Shown: positions 6,764 through 16,494, counted from the stretch's first letter. The stretch is DNA of 64,000 bases from Aequorivita antarctica (GCF_007997155.1 NZ_VORT01000002.1:310001-374000), one strand, 5' to 3'. Notes: a model not told the origin generated them from the letters alone. Program-made: numbers and translations.

Positions 6764-8731
6764 ATGACGCTTAACTCCTTTTTTAAGCAATGCCACGAAA
6801 AGGAAGTCTTTAAAATGTTGTCTATATATGTGGTGTCTGCATGGGTAATTTTGCAGGTACTATCAATAACGTGGCAACCTTTGGGACTTCCGCAAAAATC
6901 TGTTACTTTCCTAATAGTAGTCTTGCTTATATGCTTTCCACTTTATATTTTTTTTCTTTGGAAATTTAGAATTGTTCCCCTACAAAAAGCCGAAATAGAC
7001 ACTGATGAAAAAGATCAAAAGAAAAAAATAGCATTTCAGAAAATGTACTTTTCTGCTTTGGGTATTATTGCTTCTATCTGCGTAATAGCCGTTTTTTTTA
7101 TTGTGAATAAAAATTTCTTCCAAGGAAATAAAACGCTTCTTCCTAAAATAATACAAAGCGATAAAATTGCTGTTTTAAAATTTGGCAACAATACTGGCGA
7201 TCCACAATACGATATTGTGAGCAAAATGGCTTCAGATTGGATTATCCATGGTATTACCGAAAACAACGTAGCACAAGTAATAACACAGGATTTGGTAGAT
7301 GAATATAAAGCAATATTAAAAGGTAAAAATGTTGAAGAAGATGAAACCACCATCGTTAAAGAATATTTGAAGCCCAGCAAAATTATTTCTGGAAATTTCT
7401 ATCTAAAAAAGGGCAAACTAATTTTTCAAGGAATGTTAATAGATGGAAAAACGAACAAAACTATAATTTCATTTAAACCCACAGAATGTGCTACTGAAAA
7501 CCCATTAAAATGTATTGAAGATCTAAATGAATCTATTACAGGTTATTTTATTACGGCAGACAAGAAAAATCTAACAATTCAAGAAAGCCCACCTAAATAC
7601 GAGGCATACAAATATTTGATAGAAGCAAAAAACAGTAATGACGACCAAGAGTACATTACGCTATTAAACAAAGCTATTGAAACTGATTCCACGTATTTTG
7701 AGCCAAAAGTACTTCGGGTTCAACATTATTTTAATCAAAGAGAATTCAAAAAATCAGATTCGCTACTTAAACTTATAAAACCCGACTCCTATACCAATAA
7801 ACGCCAATTGAATCTACTAAATATGCACGAGGCGTTATTAAAGGGAAACAACCGCACAGTTTATAATACCTATTTAAAAGAATATGAAATAGCTCCTTCC
7901 GATTTAGGTAGCAATAGTACCATTATGATTTTTGCGCTTCAGTTTGTAAACAGACCCGAAGATGTTGAAGCAATTTACAAAACAGTTGTGATGGATAGCA
8001 TGAATCTCCAAAACTGCCGAGATTGCATTTTTCGTATATACGTAAAAGCGTATGCTGATATTGAATTGAAAAATTATAATTCAGCTATTAAAATAATTGA
8101 AACAGCCCAAAAAGAAAACGAAATTAAATATCTTAATAGACCTTTATTGATTGCATACATAAGGTCTGGAAGAGAAGAGGTTTTGGAACAATTTCTGCGA
8201 AAAATAGATATAACTGCAACATCCGCAGAGGCACAGGAGTTATATTTACAAGCAGGAAAAGAATATTTATTGAAAGGCAACAAGCCAAAAGCAGATGAAT
8301 ATTTCAACAAAATAATAAACTCCGAGCCCAACACAGTAGCTCCAGAAATGTTAGCTGACGCATTGTTTTATAAAGAAAATTATGCGATAGCTGAAAAAGT
8401 TTTAAGTAAAATTCATACCAATGAGCCAAAGAATAGTAATGTTTTATCAAAATTGGCAATCTGCAATTTTAAACTCGGCAATATTTCCGACGCAGAAAAA
8501 AATATCCAAAATTTGGAAAATATACGAGCTAACTTCCAATTTGGTGAAATAGATTATGCCCTTGCACAATATTACGCAGCAACAAAAAACAAAGCTGAGT
8601 TGTATAAATCTTTGTTGAAATCCGTTGCGAGTGGGCATGTGTTCCATTGGAAATACTATAAAAACGATCCTCAGTTTATAGATTATATAAATTCAAAAGA
8701 GTTTGAAGAAGTGTTGAATTTTTGGAAATAA
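6764..8731 (+). CDS. Membrane-anchored TolB-like/TPR protein
   Basis: 655 residues. Three hydrophobic helices lie in the first ~115 residues (about 18-40, 45-68 and 92-114), followed by a long soluble part. Residues ~130-260 resemble the TolB/FlgO-like domain found next to TPRs in cyclase-type signalling proteins (KIAVLKFGNNTGDPQYDIVSKMASDWIIHGI). Residues ~275-650 are helical repeats of TPR type, with recurring AYKYLIEAKN, AGKEYLLKGN and ALAQYYAATKN units. Many Bacteroidota proteins share this plan with an output domain in front; here no catalytic domain is present. It is the first gene of a co-directional set with the caspase-like and TIR genes (58-base gap to the next), so a sensory or scaffold role in that set is possible. 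The intergenic region upstream carries the terminator and the small KPA gene. Confidence 0.7.
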   Translation: MTLNSFFKQCHEKEVFKMLSIYVVSAWVILQVLSITWQPLGLPQKSVTFLIVVLLICFPLYIFFLWKFRIVPLQKAEIDTDEKDQKKKIAFQKMYFSALGIIASICVIAVFFIVNKNFFQGNKTLLPKIIQSDKIAVLKFGNNTGDPQYDIVSKMASDWIIHGITENNVAQVITQDLVDEYKAILKGKNVEEDETTIVKEYLKPSKIISGNFYLKKGKLIFQGMLIDGKTNKTIISFKPTECATENPLKCIEDLNESITGYFITADKKNLTIQESPPKYEAYKYLIEAKNSNDDQEYITLLNKAIETDSTYFEPKVLRVQHYFNQREFKKSDSLLKLIKPDSYTNKRQLNLLNMHEALLKGNNRTVYNTYLKEYEIAPSDLGSNSTIMIFALQFVNRPEDVEAIYKTVVMDSMNLQNCRDCIFRIYVKAYADIELKNYNSAIKIIETAQKENEIKYLNRPLLIAYIRSGREEVLEQFLRKIDITATSAEAQELYLQAGKEYLLKGNKPKADEYFNKIINSEPNTVAPEMLADALFYKENYAIAEKVLSKIHTNEPKNSNVLSKLAICNFKLGNISDAEKNIQNLENIRANFQFGEIDYALAQYYAATKNKAELYKSLLKSVASGHVFHWKYYKNDPQFIDYINSKEFEEVLNFWK

Positions 8732-8789
8732 GGTATTTTTAAATTTTCAGCTCCCCACTACTTTTTCTATTAAATTAAAAATAGATAAA

Positions 8790-11030
8790 ATGGCAAAACT
8801 AAAAAATGCACATGCACTAATTATTGGGGTAGGTAGCAAAGACTTACCAGAAACTGTAAACGACGCCAAGGCTTTACAAAAACTTCTTGGCGATAAAAAA
8901 TTTGGCGGTTATTATAAAAAAAACATAAAAGTACTTACCAGGAAAAAAGCTACTCGAAATGGAATTCTGAAAGCGTTTGATGAATTGCTTGAAAGAACCG
9001 ATGAAAATTCATCTGTATTTCTATATTATTCCGGTCACGGCGGTATGTATAGCGATAATACATTTATAAAAGATGAAGCAAAAAAGAAGCCCGAAGCAGA
9101 AAACCAAAAATATTTTCATCTCTGCCCAAATGATTATGATCCTGATAACTACAAAACTACGTGGATAAAGGCTGAAGAAGTAAAATATAAAATTTCGCAA
9201 CTACAATCCCGAAGACTAATATTCTTTTTAGATTGTTGCCACGCCTCAGGAATGACGGCAGGCGTTTCAAGACATACTGTGCAGCCAAAACACACAAACG
9301 CAGACGGCTTAGCGCAAAACTTAGACGATGGCCGTGGAATGACCATTGTTTCTGCCTGCCGTGCTGATCAGGAAAGTGGAATTGTAGAGGGGGAGGAGAA
9401 CAGCATTTTTACAAAATGTATGCTTGAAGTTTTAAGTGGAGAGGACAAGCATGAAGACGATGACCCATTTGTAACAATTTTTGAAGTGCTTATATATTTA
9501 TTCGATAAAGTTCCTAAAATAAATCCTGATCAAAAACCGTATGCTAATCTTCAGTCATATGAAAATTTCGTGGTTAGTATCTCTTCAAAATTTGAAAAAG
9601 ACAACCTTGAAGAGACTGAAGCTGAAACTTTAGAAAACAAACCAAAATCTCCTGAAAAAGAATTGGTTACAAAATTTAGAGAAAGTGAAAATGCCAATAG
9701 TGTTATTCTTTTTGTACACGGCTTTTCTGGCGAAGCAGAGAATACATTTGCACAAGCGCCAAAGTTGCTCATTAACAATAAAGGCGGATTAGACGGTTGG
9801 GATATGTTTCCGTTGGGTTATAGTAGTAATGTAGTGCCAGAAATGGGTAAGAGTGTTTGGGCATGCGCAAAAGATATTGAAAGAAACTCAGATTTCTTGC
9901 TTACTTCAATCAAAAATAAATTTTCAAAATATAAGCGTATCGCAATTGTAGCGCACGATTTGGGTGGAATTGTAGTTCAACAAGCAATGCTAGAATTAGA
10001 AGCGTATGATTTAGGTAGAATAAGTCACGTAATGTTTTATGCTACCCCAAGCTATGGCCTGCCTGAAATAGAACTTCAAAACTTTTTCACTTATGGCAAT
10101 GATGAAAAAGACCTGAAAGAAGGAAGCCAATATATGCGAAACCTTCGAAATCGTTGGGATGAGGCTTTTAAAGATGATTATCCTTTCACTTTTAAAACAG
10201 TTGCGGCTACTAAAGATGAATATGTACCCATTAGTTCAAGTTTGGAACCTTTTCCAAAAAAATACCACGAAATCATAGAGGGCGACCATTTTTCAATAGT
10301 ACAGATTACGAATGAAAATGACGATAGCTACCAACTACTTTTAAATACACTAACCAACAAAAGTTTTTTGAATAAATCTTCAAATACAGAAGAAATAAAT
10401 ATTGCAATAGGCGAGTATAGTGATGTTATAAACAAGCTCCTTCCAACGCTAGAAATGCTTGACAGTAAAGGCCTAGAGCAGCTAATTTATGCTTTAGAAG
10501 GCGCGGGTAGGGAAGAGGAGGCACTGAAAATTTTAAATGAACATCCAGAAGCAAAGGACAATTCGAACTTATTGGGAATAATGGGAGGGAGGTATAAGCG
10601 CCAATATTTGAAAACACATACAACTGAAGATTTGCGAATGGCTTTCAAACATTATAGCGATGCCTTGAATATTTCAGAAGCAAAAAATGATTATTCCCAA
10701 ATATATTATCACGCCATCAATCTGGCTTTTCTCTCTTTGATGAAAGGAGAGAAAGGCGATATGAATACTTTTGCAGACCAAGCATACCAAGCAACAGCGA
10801 AGGATCCATTCCCAAGTTTGTGGAAACTTGCAACTATGGGAGAGGCTTTTCTTTATAAAGGAGACTTTGAAAATTCAAAGGAGAATTATGCAAAAGCAGC
10901 AGCAATGGCTGGCTTGCGCGAAAAGATTTCAATACATTCCAATGCCTATAATGCTTACGTTAGTTTAATGCAAACAGACAATCCGGAAGACCCATTTATA
11001 AAATTCCTAAAAACGAACTTTTTAACTTAG
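8790..11030 (+). CDS. Caspase-family peptidase fused to alpha/beta-hydrolase and TPR-like domain
   Basis: 746 residues with three parts. Residues 1-265 form a peptidase C14 (metacaspase-like) domain with catalytic His83 in YYSGHGG and Cys150 in LDCCHASG. Residues ~295-500 form an alpha/beta-hydrolase: strand-oxyanion segment SVILFVHGFSGEAENTF and nucleophile elbow IAIVAHDLGGIVVQ. The nucleophile position, usually Ser in GHSxGG, is Asp here, as in haloalkane dehalogenases and epoxide hydrolases, so it may not act as a lipase. Residues ~530-740 are helical repeats resembling the TRAFs-binding/DUF4071 region (LLGIMGGRYKRQYL and EAFLYKGDFENSKENYAKAAAMAG) that accompanies bacterial caspase and TIR proteins. 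No signal peptide. It sits between a TolB/TPR membrane protein and PGDYG/TIR genes. Inferred: a stress- or defence-triggered protease effector. Confidence 0.85.
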   Translation: MAKLKNAHALIIGVGSKDLPETVNDAKALQKLLGDKKFGGYYKKNIKVLTRKKATRNGILKAFDELLERTDENSSVFLYYSGHGGMYSDNTFIKDEAKKKPEAENQKYFHLCPNDYDPDNYKTTWIKAEEVKYKISQLQSRRLIFFLDCCHASGMTAGVSRHTVQPKHTNADGLAQNLDDGRGMTIVSACRADQESGIVEGEENSIFTKCMLEVLSGEDKHEDDDPFVTIFEVLIYLFDKVPKINPDQKPYANLQSYENFVVSISSKFEKDNLEETEAETLENKPKSPEKELVTKFRESENANSVILFVHGFSGEAENTFAQAPKLLINNKGGLDGWDMFPLGYSSNVVPEMGKSVWACAKDIERNSDFLLTSIKNKFSKYKRIAIVAHDLGGIVVQQAMLELEAYDLGRISHVMFYATPSYGLPEIELQNFFTYGNDEKDLKEGSQYMRNLRNRWDEAFKDDYPFTFKTVAATKDEYVPISSSLEPFPKKYHEIIEGDHFSIVQITNENDDSYQLLLNTLTNKSFLNKSSNTEEINIAIGEYSDVINKLLPTLEMLDSKGLEQLIYALEGAGREEEALKILNEHPEAKDNSNLLGIMGGRYKRQYLKTHTTEDLRMAFKHYSDALNISEAKNDYSQIYYHAINLAFLSLMKGEKGDMNTFADQAYQATAKDPFPSLWKLATMGEAFLYKGDFENSKENYAKAAAMAGLREKISIHSNAYNAYVSLMQTDNPEDPFIKFLKTNFLT

Positions 11031-11128
11031 TATAAACCAGTTTATGTATTCTGAAAATTCGATTGATTCATTCATTAAACACCTAAGAACCAATTTTTTA
11101 TTGTAATTTAATTTTAAATTTATCAGCT

Positions 11129-11353
11129 ATGAAGAAATTCCTTCTAGACAAAACCCCAAAATTGGATTTCAAAAAAGCTTTAAAAAAACCTATTCCCATA
11201 AAATGTATACAAATAGACGAGCCTTTTCAAGTTGAAAGCATAGAAGGACTTGTTACGGGAAAAGCAGGCGACTGGTTGATGATAGGTATAAATGGGGAGA
11301 AATATATTTGTGACAATGCCATTTTCCATAAGACTTATGATATTATTGACTAA
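11129..11353 (+). CDS. Small PGDYG-like protein
   Basis: 74 residues. The core VESIEGLVTGKAGDWLMIGINGEKYICDNAIFHKTYDII resembles the PGDYG domain family: a small beta-rich module with a GKPGDY(L/W) turn, a GE.Y strand and a terminal FxKTY. Such domains occur alone or next to caspase/TRAF-type and defence genes; biochemical function unknown. It lies 98 bases after the caspase-like gene and 34 before the TIR gene, all on one strand, so it may be an accessory or regulator in that group. Confidence 0.6.
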   Translation: MKKFLLDKTPKLDFKKALKKPIPIKCIQIDEPFQVESIEGLVTGKAGDWLMIGINGEKYICDNAIFHKTYDIID

Positions 11354-11387
11354 CGCAAAACCAAATTAAATTTAAAATCGCTAAAAG

Positions 11388-12407
11388 ATGAGTGCAAAAA
11401 AAATATTTATCAGTTATTCAAGACGAGACACTGAATATGTAAAATCCTTGGTGGAAGCATTGCGAAAACAAGGGTTCGAGGTGTGGTTCGATAAGAATAT
11501 ACGCACAGGTACTGACTGGGACGACACTATAGAATCTGAATTGAAAAAGGCAGACGCCATAGTGTTGATACTGTCGAAAACCTCGGTGGCTTCAGAGAAT
11601 GTGAAGGATGAAATATCATACGCCATAGGGCTTGATAAGACAGTAAACCCAATAAAGATAGAGGAATGCGACGTGCCGATGCGTTTGGCGCGGAAGCAGT
11701 TTGTAGATTTTACGGTAATGGGCCACGAAGCGGGTTTTGAACGATTGGTGAACGATTTGAAGCATACCTTAAAATTGGCCGAAGAAAATAAAACGGTTCC
11801 AAAAGGTACTTTTAAGCCGCCAGTAACAGCTGCCAACCAAGGAAACGTGGTGCAAAAAGGCTCTAAAAAAATTATGCCATATGTAATTGGGGGGATTGCG
11901 ACCTTACTTGTTTTTGTTATTTTGATACTAAATTGTGATGACGGAACCACAGAAGATACCATAGAAAATGATACCCAAACAGCTACAGAAAGCACAAATC
12001 CTGATTGGGAGGATGCCGTAAGTTCAAATTCCATCGACAATTATTTAAAGTATATGTATAAAGTGGGCCCTGAGGATGAATACTTTATGGATGCAGCAGA
12101 TTCAATTGATATGTTAATGCCCAATATAGGAGTTGTAACCTATGCAGATCCTGACGGTACAAAACATTTTGTAAAGAATCTATTTACCAATGCGGAAGGA
12201 AATCTGGATTATGGACAAGATGACAACCAACTGCCCAGATCTGGAGATATTCTTTCAGCTATTAGCTTTGTAGATATATATGATGTTAATGACAAACAGA
12301 TTATTCATGGAGAGAATATTATCGCTGGAGAGAAAGTAAGAGTAATGGCTGTTGATTTTCCAGATGATGGATCTATTTTAGTAACAATCCAATTTCCAGA
12401 TAAGTAA
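11388..12407 (+). CDS. TIR-domain protein with a transmembrane helix and C-terminal extracytoplasmic domain
   Basis: 339 residues. Residues 4-130 are a TIR domain: KKIFISYSRRD at strand A, EVWFDKNIRTGTDW, then DDTIESELKKADAIVLILSKTS with the likely NAD-hydrolase Glu49 (or Glu51). A short linker is followed by one hydrophobic helix at ~165-183 (PYVIGGIATLLVFVILIL), then an acidic linker and a C-terminal ~140-residue region. The end of that region, with VDIYDVNDKQIIHGENIIAGEKVRVMAV, looks SH3-like. Bacterial TIR domains commonly degrade NAD+ or make signalling nucleotides in immunity. The orientation implied here (TIR in the cytoplasm, C-terminus outside) suggests a sensor-effector. Grouped with the caspase-like gene upstream. 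Confidence 0.83.
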   Translation: MSAKKIFISYSRRDTEYVKSLVEALRKQGFEVWFDKNIRTGTDWDDTIESELKKADAIVLILSKTSVASENVKDEISYAIGLDKTVNPIKIEECDVPMRLARKQFVDFTVMGHEAGFERLVNDLKHTLKLAEENKTVPKGTFKPPVTAANQGNVVQKGSKKIMPYVIGGIATLLVFVILILNCDDGTTEDTIENDTQTATESTNPDWEDAVSSNSIDNYLKYMYKVGPEDEYFMDAADSIDMLMPNIGVVTYADPDGTKHFVKNLFTNAEGNLDYGQDDNQLPRSGDILSAISFVDIYDVNDKQIIHGENIIAGEKVRVMAVDFPDDGSILVTIQFPDK

Positions 12408-12817
<410 letters not shown>

Positions 12818-13204
12818 TTATTCCTGTTTCGGTTTTAAAACATCAATAAATACCACCTTGAATTTTTCTCCATCAGCGTTATAAATCATTTCAGAAATTC
12901 CATTTACTATTGTTGGCTGCTGCTTTTCTGAATCTTAGAATTTCGCATCCATTAACTCATAGGTGTCATAATCATATTGCAAGAACACACTTACGATCTT
13001 GCTATCTTCTACACGTACTTTTCCTGAGATACATCTAGAAGCTCCATCTTCAAAATAGGAAATATATACATTTCGATGCATCCCATCTGCTACAGGATTT
13101 GCCCCTCTAGTATCAAATGCTTCCTGTAACCTATCAAAACAATCTTGTGCATTTGCTGATGAAGCAACTAAGCTAAAAATCATAATTATAAAAATAATTT
13201 TCAT
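12818..13204 (-). pseudogene. Secreted small protein gene interrupted by an in-frame stop
   Basis: From the start at 13204 the frame encodes 89 residues: a Sec signal peptide (MKIIFIIMIFSLVASSANA, cleavage before QDC) and a short mature domain with the strand-like pieces NVYISYFEDGASRCISGKV and IVSVFLQYDYDTYEL. It then meets TAA at 12935-12937. In the same frame, reading continues without another stop for 38 codons (DSEKQQPTIVNGISEMIYNA, then DGEKFKVVFIDVLKPKQE) to TAA at 12818-12820. The continuation looks protein-like and joins smoothly, so the ancestral gene was probably ~128 residues. Either a nonsense mutation or a sequencing error. Family not recognised. Confidence 0.6.
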
Positions 13205-13284
13205 CTTTTTGGATTTTCTTGAGTGTAAATGCTGATTTTTAATTTAATAAACGTCCAATTAAATCTGGTTGGGAACAACAAATA

Positions 13285-14490
13285 TTACACTAGTACAATG
13301 GCATCTGCGCTCAAAAGTTCCTGAATAAAACCAAAGGTTTCAACTAAATCCCAAGTAGGATCCATTAATTGGGTAAGGGAGCTTAGCGAGATTGCTTCGC
13401 CCCTATTTAGCCTGTCAATTACTGTTGCCAATTCGGGATGTTTTTGTTTTACAATGCGATGACCCCTTGCAAATAATAAAGTGCTTTTTGGGTCTTGTTC
13501 ATCAAGATAGATTGGGAATATTTTTTTCCCTTTTATAGAAAAAGCCTCCATTGAGGGGATTTTAGCCCTTATTTTGTTTGATTTTTTCCCAATGCCTCCA
13601 TTACTTTTCAAGCGGGCCATTTTTCTCTCAAGCGTAATTTCCATTTTTCTCTGAATGGACTGTAGGTTGATAAGTTCATTCAAATCAGACTGTGTTGCCG
13701 CTAACTTTATGGGTTTTTCATATGCTATTTGATGCATAAGATTTTCTTCGGCAGTTTCCTTTATGAGTTCATTTTCGAATAGGTCTTTGGAAGGGTTGAT
13801 ATAATCTAAAACAACACTCACGGAAAATTTCGGGCTGTTGGCAATATGATACACATAATGTGCAATAAACATAGCGTCTCCAGGCTCTAGATCATGAGCC
13901 TTACCCTCTGTAAGCATTTCAGAAACATTGTGAAAAACCTTAGAGTGATGTTCTATTGCGTTGTATTTTGGGTCATCCCAAGTGTAGAACTGCTTATTTC
14001 CTGGTCCTAGATGAAATAGAATCCCGTCCTCCCCAGGGGCATCTTTATGAATACCAAATGGCGTGAAACCATAGTTTCCCATAAAAAATAGGAAAGACAA
14101 ACCATGAAGAGGCAAGCCGGCAACTTTTATTAATGGGTGAACTATCGTGGCAGCTTTTTCAGCAAAAGAATTACTGTATTGTTCCAAACCCATGAGAATA
14201 ATCCCAAACTTTTGGTCACCAAAAATTTGTTGCGTCCAACTTTCAAGCGAATACTCCAACTTGGGCGGATTTGATGCCATTTTTGCAATAAAATCATTTC
14301 GAAGCTCATTATCAATATAGATTTTTAAACCATTATTTAGCTCCTCATTGGCTAAGTATCCATTTAAAACACTAATAAGCAATAACTCCATCTCCGAGAT
14401 ATCCTCTTTTGAAATTAACTGTTTTGCTTGTGCAGGTTTGCTGAGCTTATTGGTATTGTAAAAAAAGGTTTCCCAGGAATTTGAATTCAT
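13285..14490 (-). CDS. Cupin/JmjC-like protein, possible Fe(II)/2-oxoglutarate oxygenase
   Basis: 401 residues. The middle (about 120-235) looks like a cupin barrel: LHGLSFLFFMGNYGFTPFGIHKDAPGEDGILFHLGP carries an H-x-D pair, and LEPGDAMFIAHYVYHIANS a second His set, as in JmjC/RoxA-like oxygenases that bind iron through HxD/E...H. The C-terminal third is helical and lysine-rich with a winged-helix flavour, ending in QLMDPTWDLVETFGFIQELLSADAIVLV. Such two-part cupin proteins are sometimes RiPP- or protein-modifying hydroxylases. No partner gene is evident beside it. Substrate unknown. Confidence 0.6.
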   Translation of the reverse strand: MNSNSWETFFYNTNKLSKPAQAKQLISKEDISEMELLLISVLNGYLANEELNNGLKIYIDNELRNDFIAKMASNPPKLEYSLESWTQQIFGDQKFGIILMGLEQYSNSFAEKAATIVHPLIKVAGLPLHGLSFLFFMGNYGFTPFGIHKDAPGEDGILFHLGPGNKQFYTWDDPKYNAIEHHSKVFHNVSEMLTEGKAHDLEPGDAMFIAHYVYHIANSPKFSVSVVLDYINPSKDLFENELIKETAEENLMHQIAYEKPIKLAATQSDLNELINLQSIQRKMEITLERKMARLKSNGGIGKKSNKIRAKIPSMEAFSIKGKKIFPIYLDEQDPKSTLLFARGHRIVKQKHPELATVIDRLNRGEAISLSSLTQLMDPTWDLVETFGFIQELLSADAIVLV

Positions 14491-14573
14491 GTATCTAATT
14501 TATTGGTTGTAATTGGCTAAGGTAGCATATTATAAAGAAGCTTGTAAAACGGATTACTGGATTGCTGGATTGT

Positions 14574-14600
14574 TGGACTTTTGGACTTTTGGACTTTTGG
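14574..14600. repeat. Short tandem repeat, 9-base unit GGACTTTTG
   Basis: About three direct copies of GGACTTTTG, preceded by two looser GGATTGCT/GGATTGTT units, in the divergent intergenic region between the cupin-like gene and the BLUF gene. Units are adjoining, without spacers. Confidence 0.7.
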
Positions 14601-14781
14601 AATTCACTCGATTACCTTTCATCATCTGTTTTCATTTGAAGCAGCATACATAGACCCCTGAGTGTTTGGCTCAAAACCATTTAACTTCAACATTATCAAT
14701 ATCTTAAATTACGCCAATTAACACAACCTTGGTCATCTTTAAATATGAATAGCGGAATTTTGCATAAAACAACTATAGTAT

Positions 14782-15207
14782 ATGATTCGTACAATCGTCT
14801 ATATTAGCAATGCCGTTATGCTACTGGAAAAGAAACATTTGGATGAATTATTTTATCAATGCGTCCAAAATAATATTTCGAATAATGTAACTGGAATATT
14901 AATATATAAGGAAGGGACTTTTATTCAAGTTTTGGAAGGCAATGATCAGGATCTTAATAATTTATTTAAAACTATTCAACAGGATAAGCGTCATAATAAT
15001 ATAATGACAGTTCTGGACAGAATGAATACGAAAAGGCTCTTTACTAAATTTAGAACTGGTTTGAGCTCATTGAACAATGCGCGACAGCTTAATATATTGG
15101 AAACCTTTTTAAGAAATAGCAAAGGTTCTCCCCACTCCCAAACGATCCTAGCTTTGTTAGGTCCGTTTCTTAATAAAAAAAACACCTCAATGAACGTGAT
15201 TAATTAA
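14782..15207 (+). CDS. BLUF-domain blue-light (FAD) photoreceptor
   Basis: 141 residues, a stand-alone BLUF domain plus a short helical cap. The flavin-site residues are Tyr7 (TIVYISNA), Asn31 and Gln49 (FIQVLEG), whose spacings (24 and 18) equal Tyr21/Asn45/Gln63 of AppA. The family signature NNVTGILIYKEGTFIQVLEG is intact. The C-terminal ~45 residues probably form the capping helices; no effector domain is attached. Such short BLUF proteins signal by protein-protein contact, but no obvious partner is adjacent: upstream is a divergent cupin-like gene, downstream a convergent aldo/keto reductase. Confidence 0.9.
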   Translation: MIRTIVYISNAVMLLEKKHLDELFYQCVQNNISNNVTGILIYKEGTFIQVLEGNDQDLNNLFKTIQQDKRHNNIMTVLDRMNTKRLFTKFRTGLSSLNNARQLNILETFLRNSKGSPHSQTILALLGPFLNKKNTSMNVIN

Positions 15208-15254
15208 TGTTACCAGGCTAAATGATTTGAACTTATTCTTGTGTCGCTTATAAA

Positions 15255-16103
15255 TTAAACTCTGTCTGGCCAGATATTGGGTAATTCTCCACTAAAACCC
15301 ATTACAGGAAGCTTATCAATTAATTCCATATCTGTTGCAGTCAATTCAAAATCGAACAGCTTGATGTTTTCCGCTATTCTTTTGGGCGATGTTGATTTTG
15401 GAATAACGATTACTTCGTGCTGAATTATCCATCGCAAACAAACTTGTGAAATCGATCTATTGTGTTTTTTCGCGATTGTTTCCAAAACTTCGTTTTCAAA
15501 AACTTTTCCCCTAGCCAAAGGCGACCAAGACTCAACCGCTATACCTTTATTTTTGCAGTACGTCACTAATTCCTGCTGCCAATAGCCTGGATGAAACTCT
15601 ATTTGGTTAATTGCCGGCATCACCTTGGCGGTTTTAAATAAAGCTTCTAAATGCTCCTGAAAAAAATTACTTATCCCAATGGATTTTATCCTGCCTTCAG
15701 CTTGTAATTCTTCCATTGCCCGCCAACTATCGGCATTGGCTTTTTGCCAGTTATCGTAATTTTTAGCATTAGCAGGCCAGTGTATTAAGTATAAATCAAT
15801 GTAGTCTAGATTTAGTCTTTGTAAGGAATTTTCAAACTCCTTTTTCGTTGATTCATACCCTAAATGCTCCCGCCATAACTTAGTAGTTATAAAAAGATGC
15901 TCTCTTGCAACGCCACTGGCTTTCATACCTTTTCCAACAGCTTCTTCATTCCCATAAATCGCTGCGGTATCAATTAAAGAATACCCATTGGAAATAGCAG
16001 ATGTAACCGATTCAATTCCTTCTTGATCGATAGCTTTATAGGTTCCAAATCCTACTATCGGTATGCTATGCCCATCATTCAAGCTTATTTTTTTTTGAAT
16101 CAT
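15255..16103 (-). CDS. Aldo/keto reductase
   Basis: 282 residues, typical AKR size. Catalytic tetrad present: Asp45, Tyr50 (IDTAAIYGNEEAVG), Lys75 (ITTKLW) and His108 (DLYLIHWPA). The NADPH-binding end IPKSTSPKRIAENIKLFDFEL is complete. Closest in style to the 2,5-diketo-gluconate reductase/AKR5-type TIM barrels. Single gene; substrate cannot be told from sequence. Confidence 0.92.
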   Translation of the reverse strand: MIQKKISLNDGHSIPIVGFGTYKAIDQEGIESVTSAISNGYSLIDTAAIYGNEEAVGKGMKASGVAREHLFITTKLWREHLGYESTKKEFENSLQRLNLDYIDLYLIHWPANAKNYDNWQKANADSWRAMEELQAEGRIKSIGISNFFQEHLEALFKTAKVMPAINQIEFHPGYWQQELVTYCKNKGIAVESWSPLARGKVFENEVLETIAKKHNRSISQVCLRWIIQHEVIVIPKSTSPKRIAENIKLFDFELTATDMELIDKLPVMGFSGELPNIWPDRV

Positions 16104-16425
16104 TGCGCCAATTTTTTATTTCAGTTTTCTGGTCATAGTTCAAATGTAACAAAAATTCAAGCCCAAGAATTCTAAAATGGTTTTAGGTTTTAAGCTGTAG
16201 CTGTAAGCATTATACTTTATATTTCCCAAATCCCAAATCACCAATCTTATATCGTCAATCATAAATCAAAAGCTCCTTCCCCTATGCAATAAATACACAT
16301 TGGAAGAAAAAACAAAATTACAGGAAAAGGTGGCTCCCGACCTTTTCGTCGGGAGACGTAAGGGGTAATTTCAGAATCTAATTATTCATTACCCATTATT
16401 AATTACTAATTATTCATCATCCGTC
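16104..16425. other. Intergenic region, no gene seen
   Basis: AT-rich non-coding stretch between the aldo/keto reductase and the repeat at 16426. It contains low-complexity words such as CCCAAATCCCAAATCACC and TTATTCATTACCCATTATTAATT. No open frame or clear hairpin with a T-run. Confidence 0.4.
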
Positions 16426-16494
16426 CGTCATTTCGAAGGAGCGACTGCGGCAACCTGCCCAGTTGTAGTTCTATTCATGACGGCAAGTAGCCTC
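16426..16494. repeat. Partial copy of a dispersed palindromic repeat
   Basis: This segment (CGTCATTTCGAAGGAGCGAC...GACGGCAAGTAGCCTCA) is closely similar to the left two thirds of the element at 20556-20666. It lacks that element's right end (TTGCTTCGCTGCGCTCGCAATGACG). It lies just past the 3' end of the ABC permease gene. Confidence 0.7.

Noticed and set aside
11414-12040. 208-codon minus-strand open frame opposite the TIR gene
   Set aside because: Pure shadow of the TIR coding strand; Ser/Phe-rich composition without any family signature.
14574-14600. GGACTTTTG units as a CRISPR array
   Set aside because: Units are adjoining, with no spacers and no cas genes.
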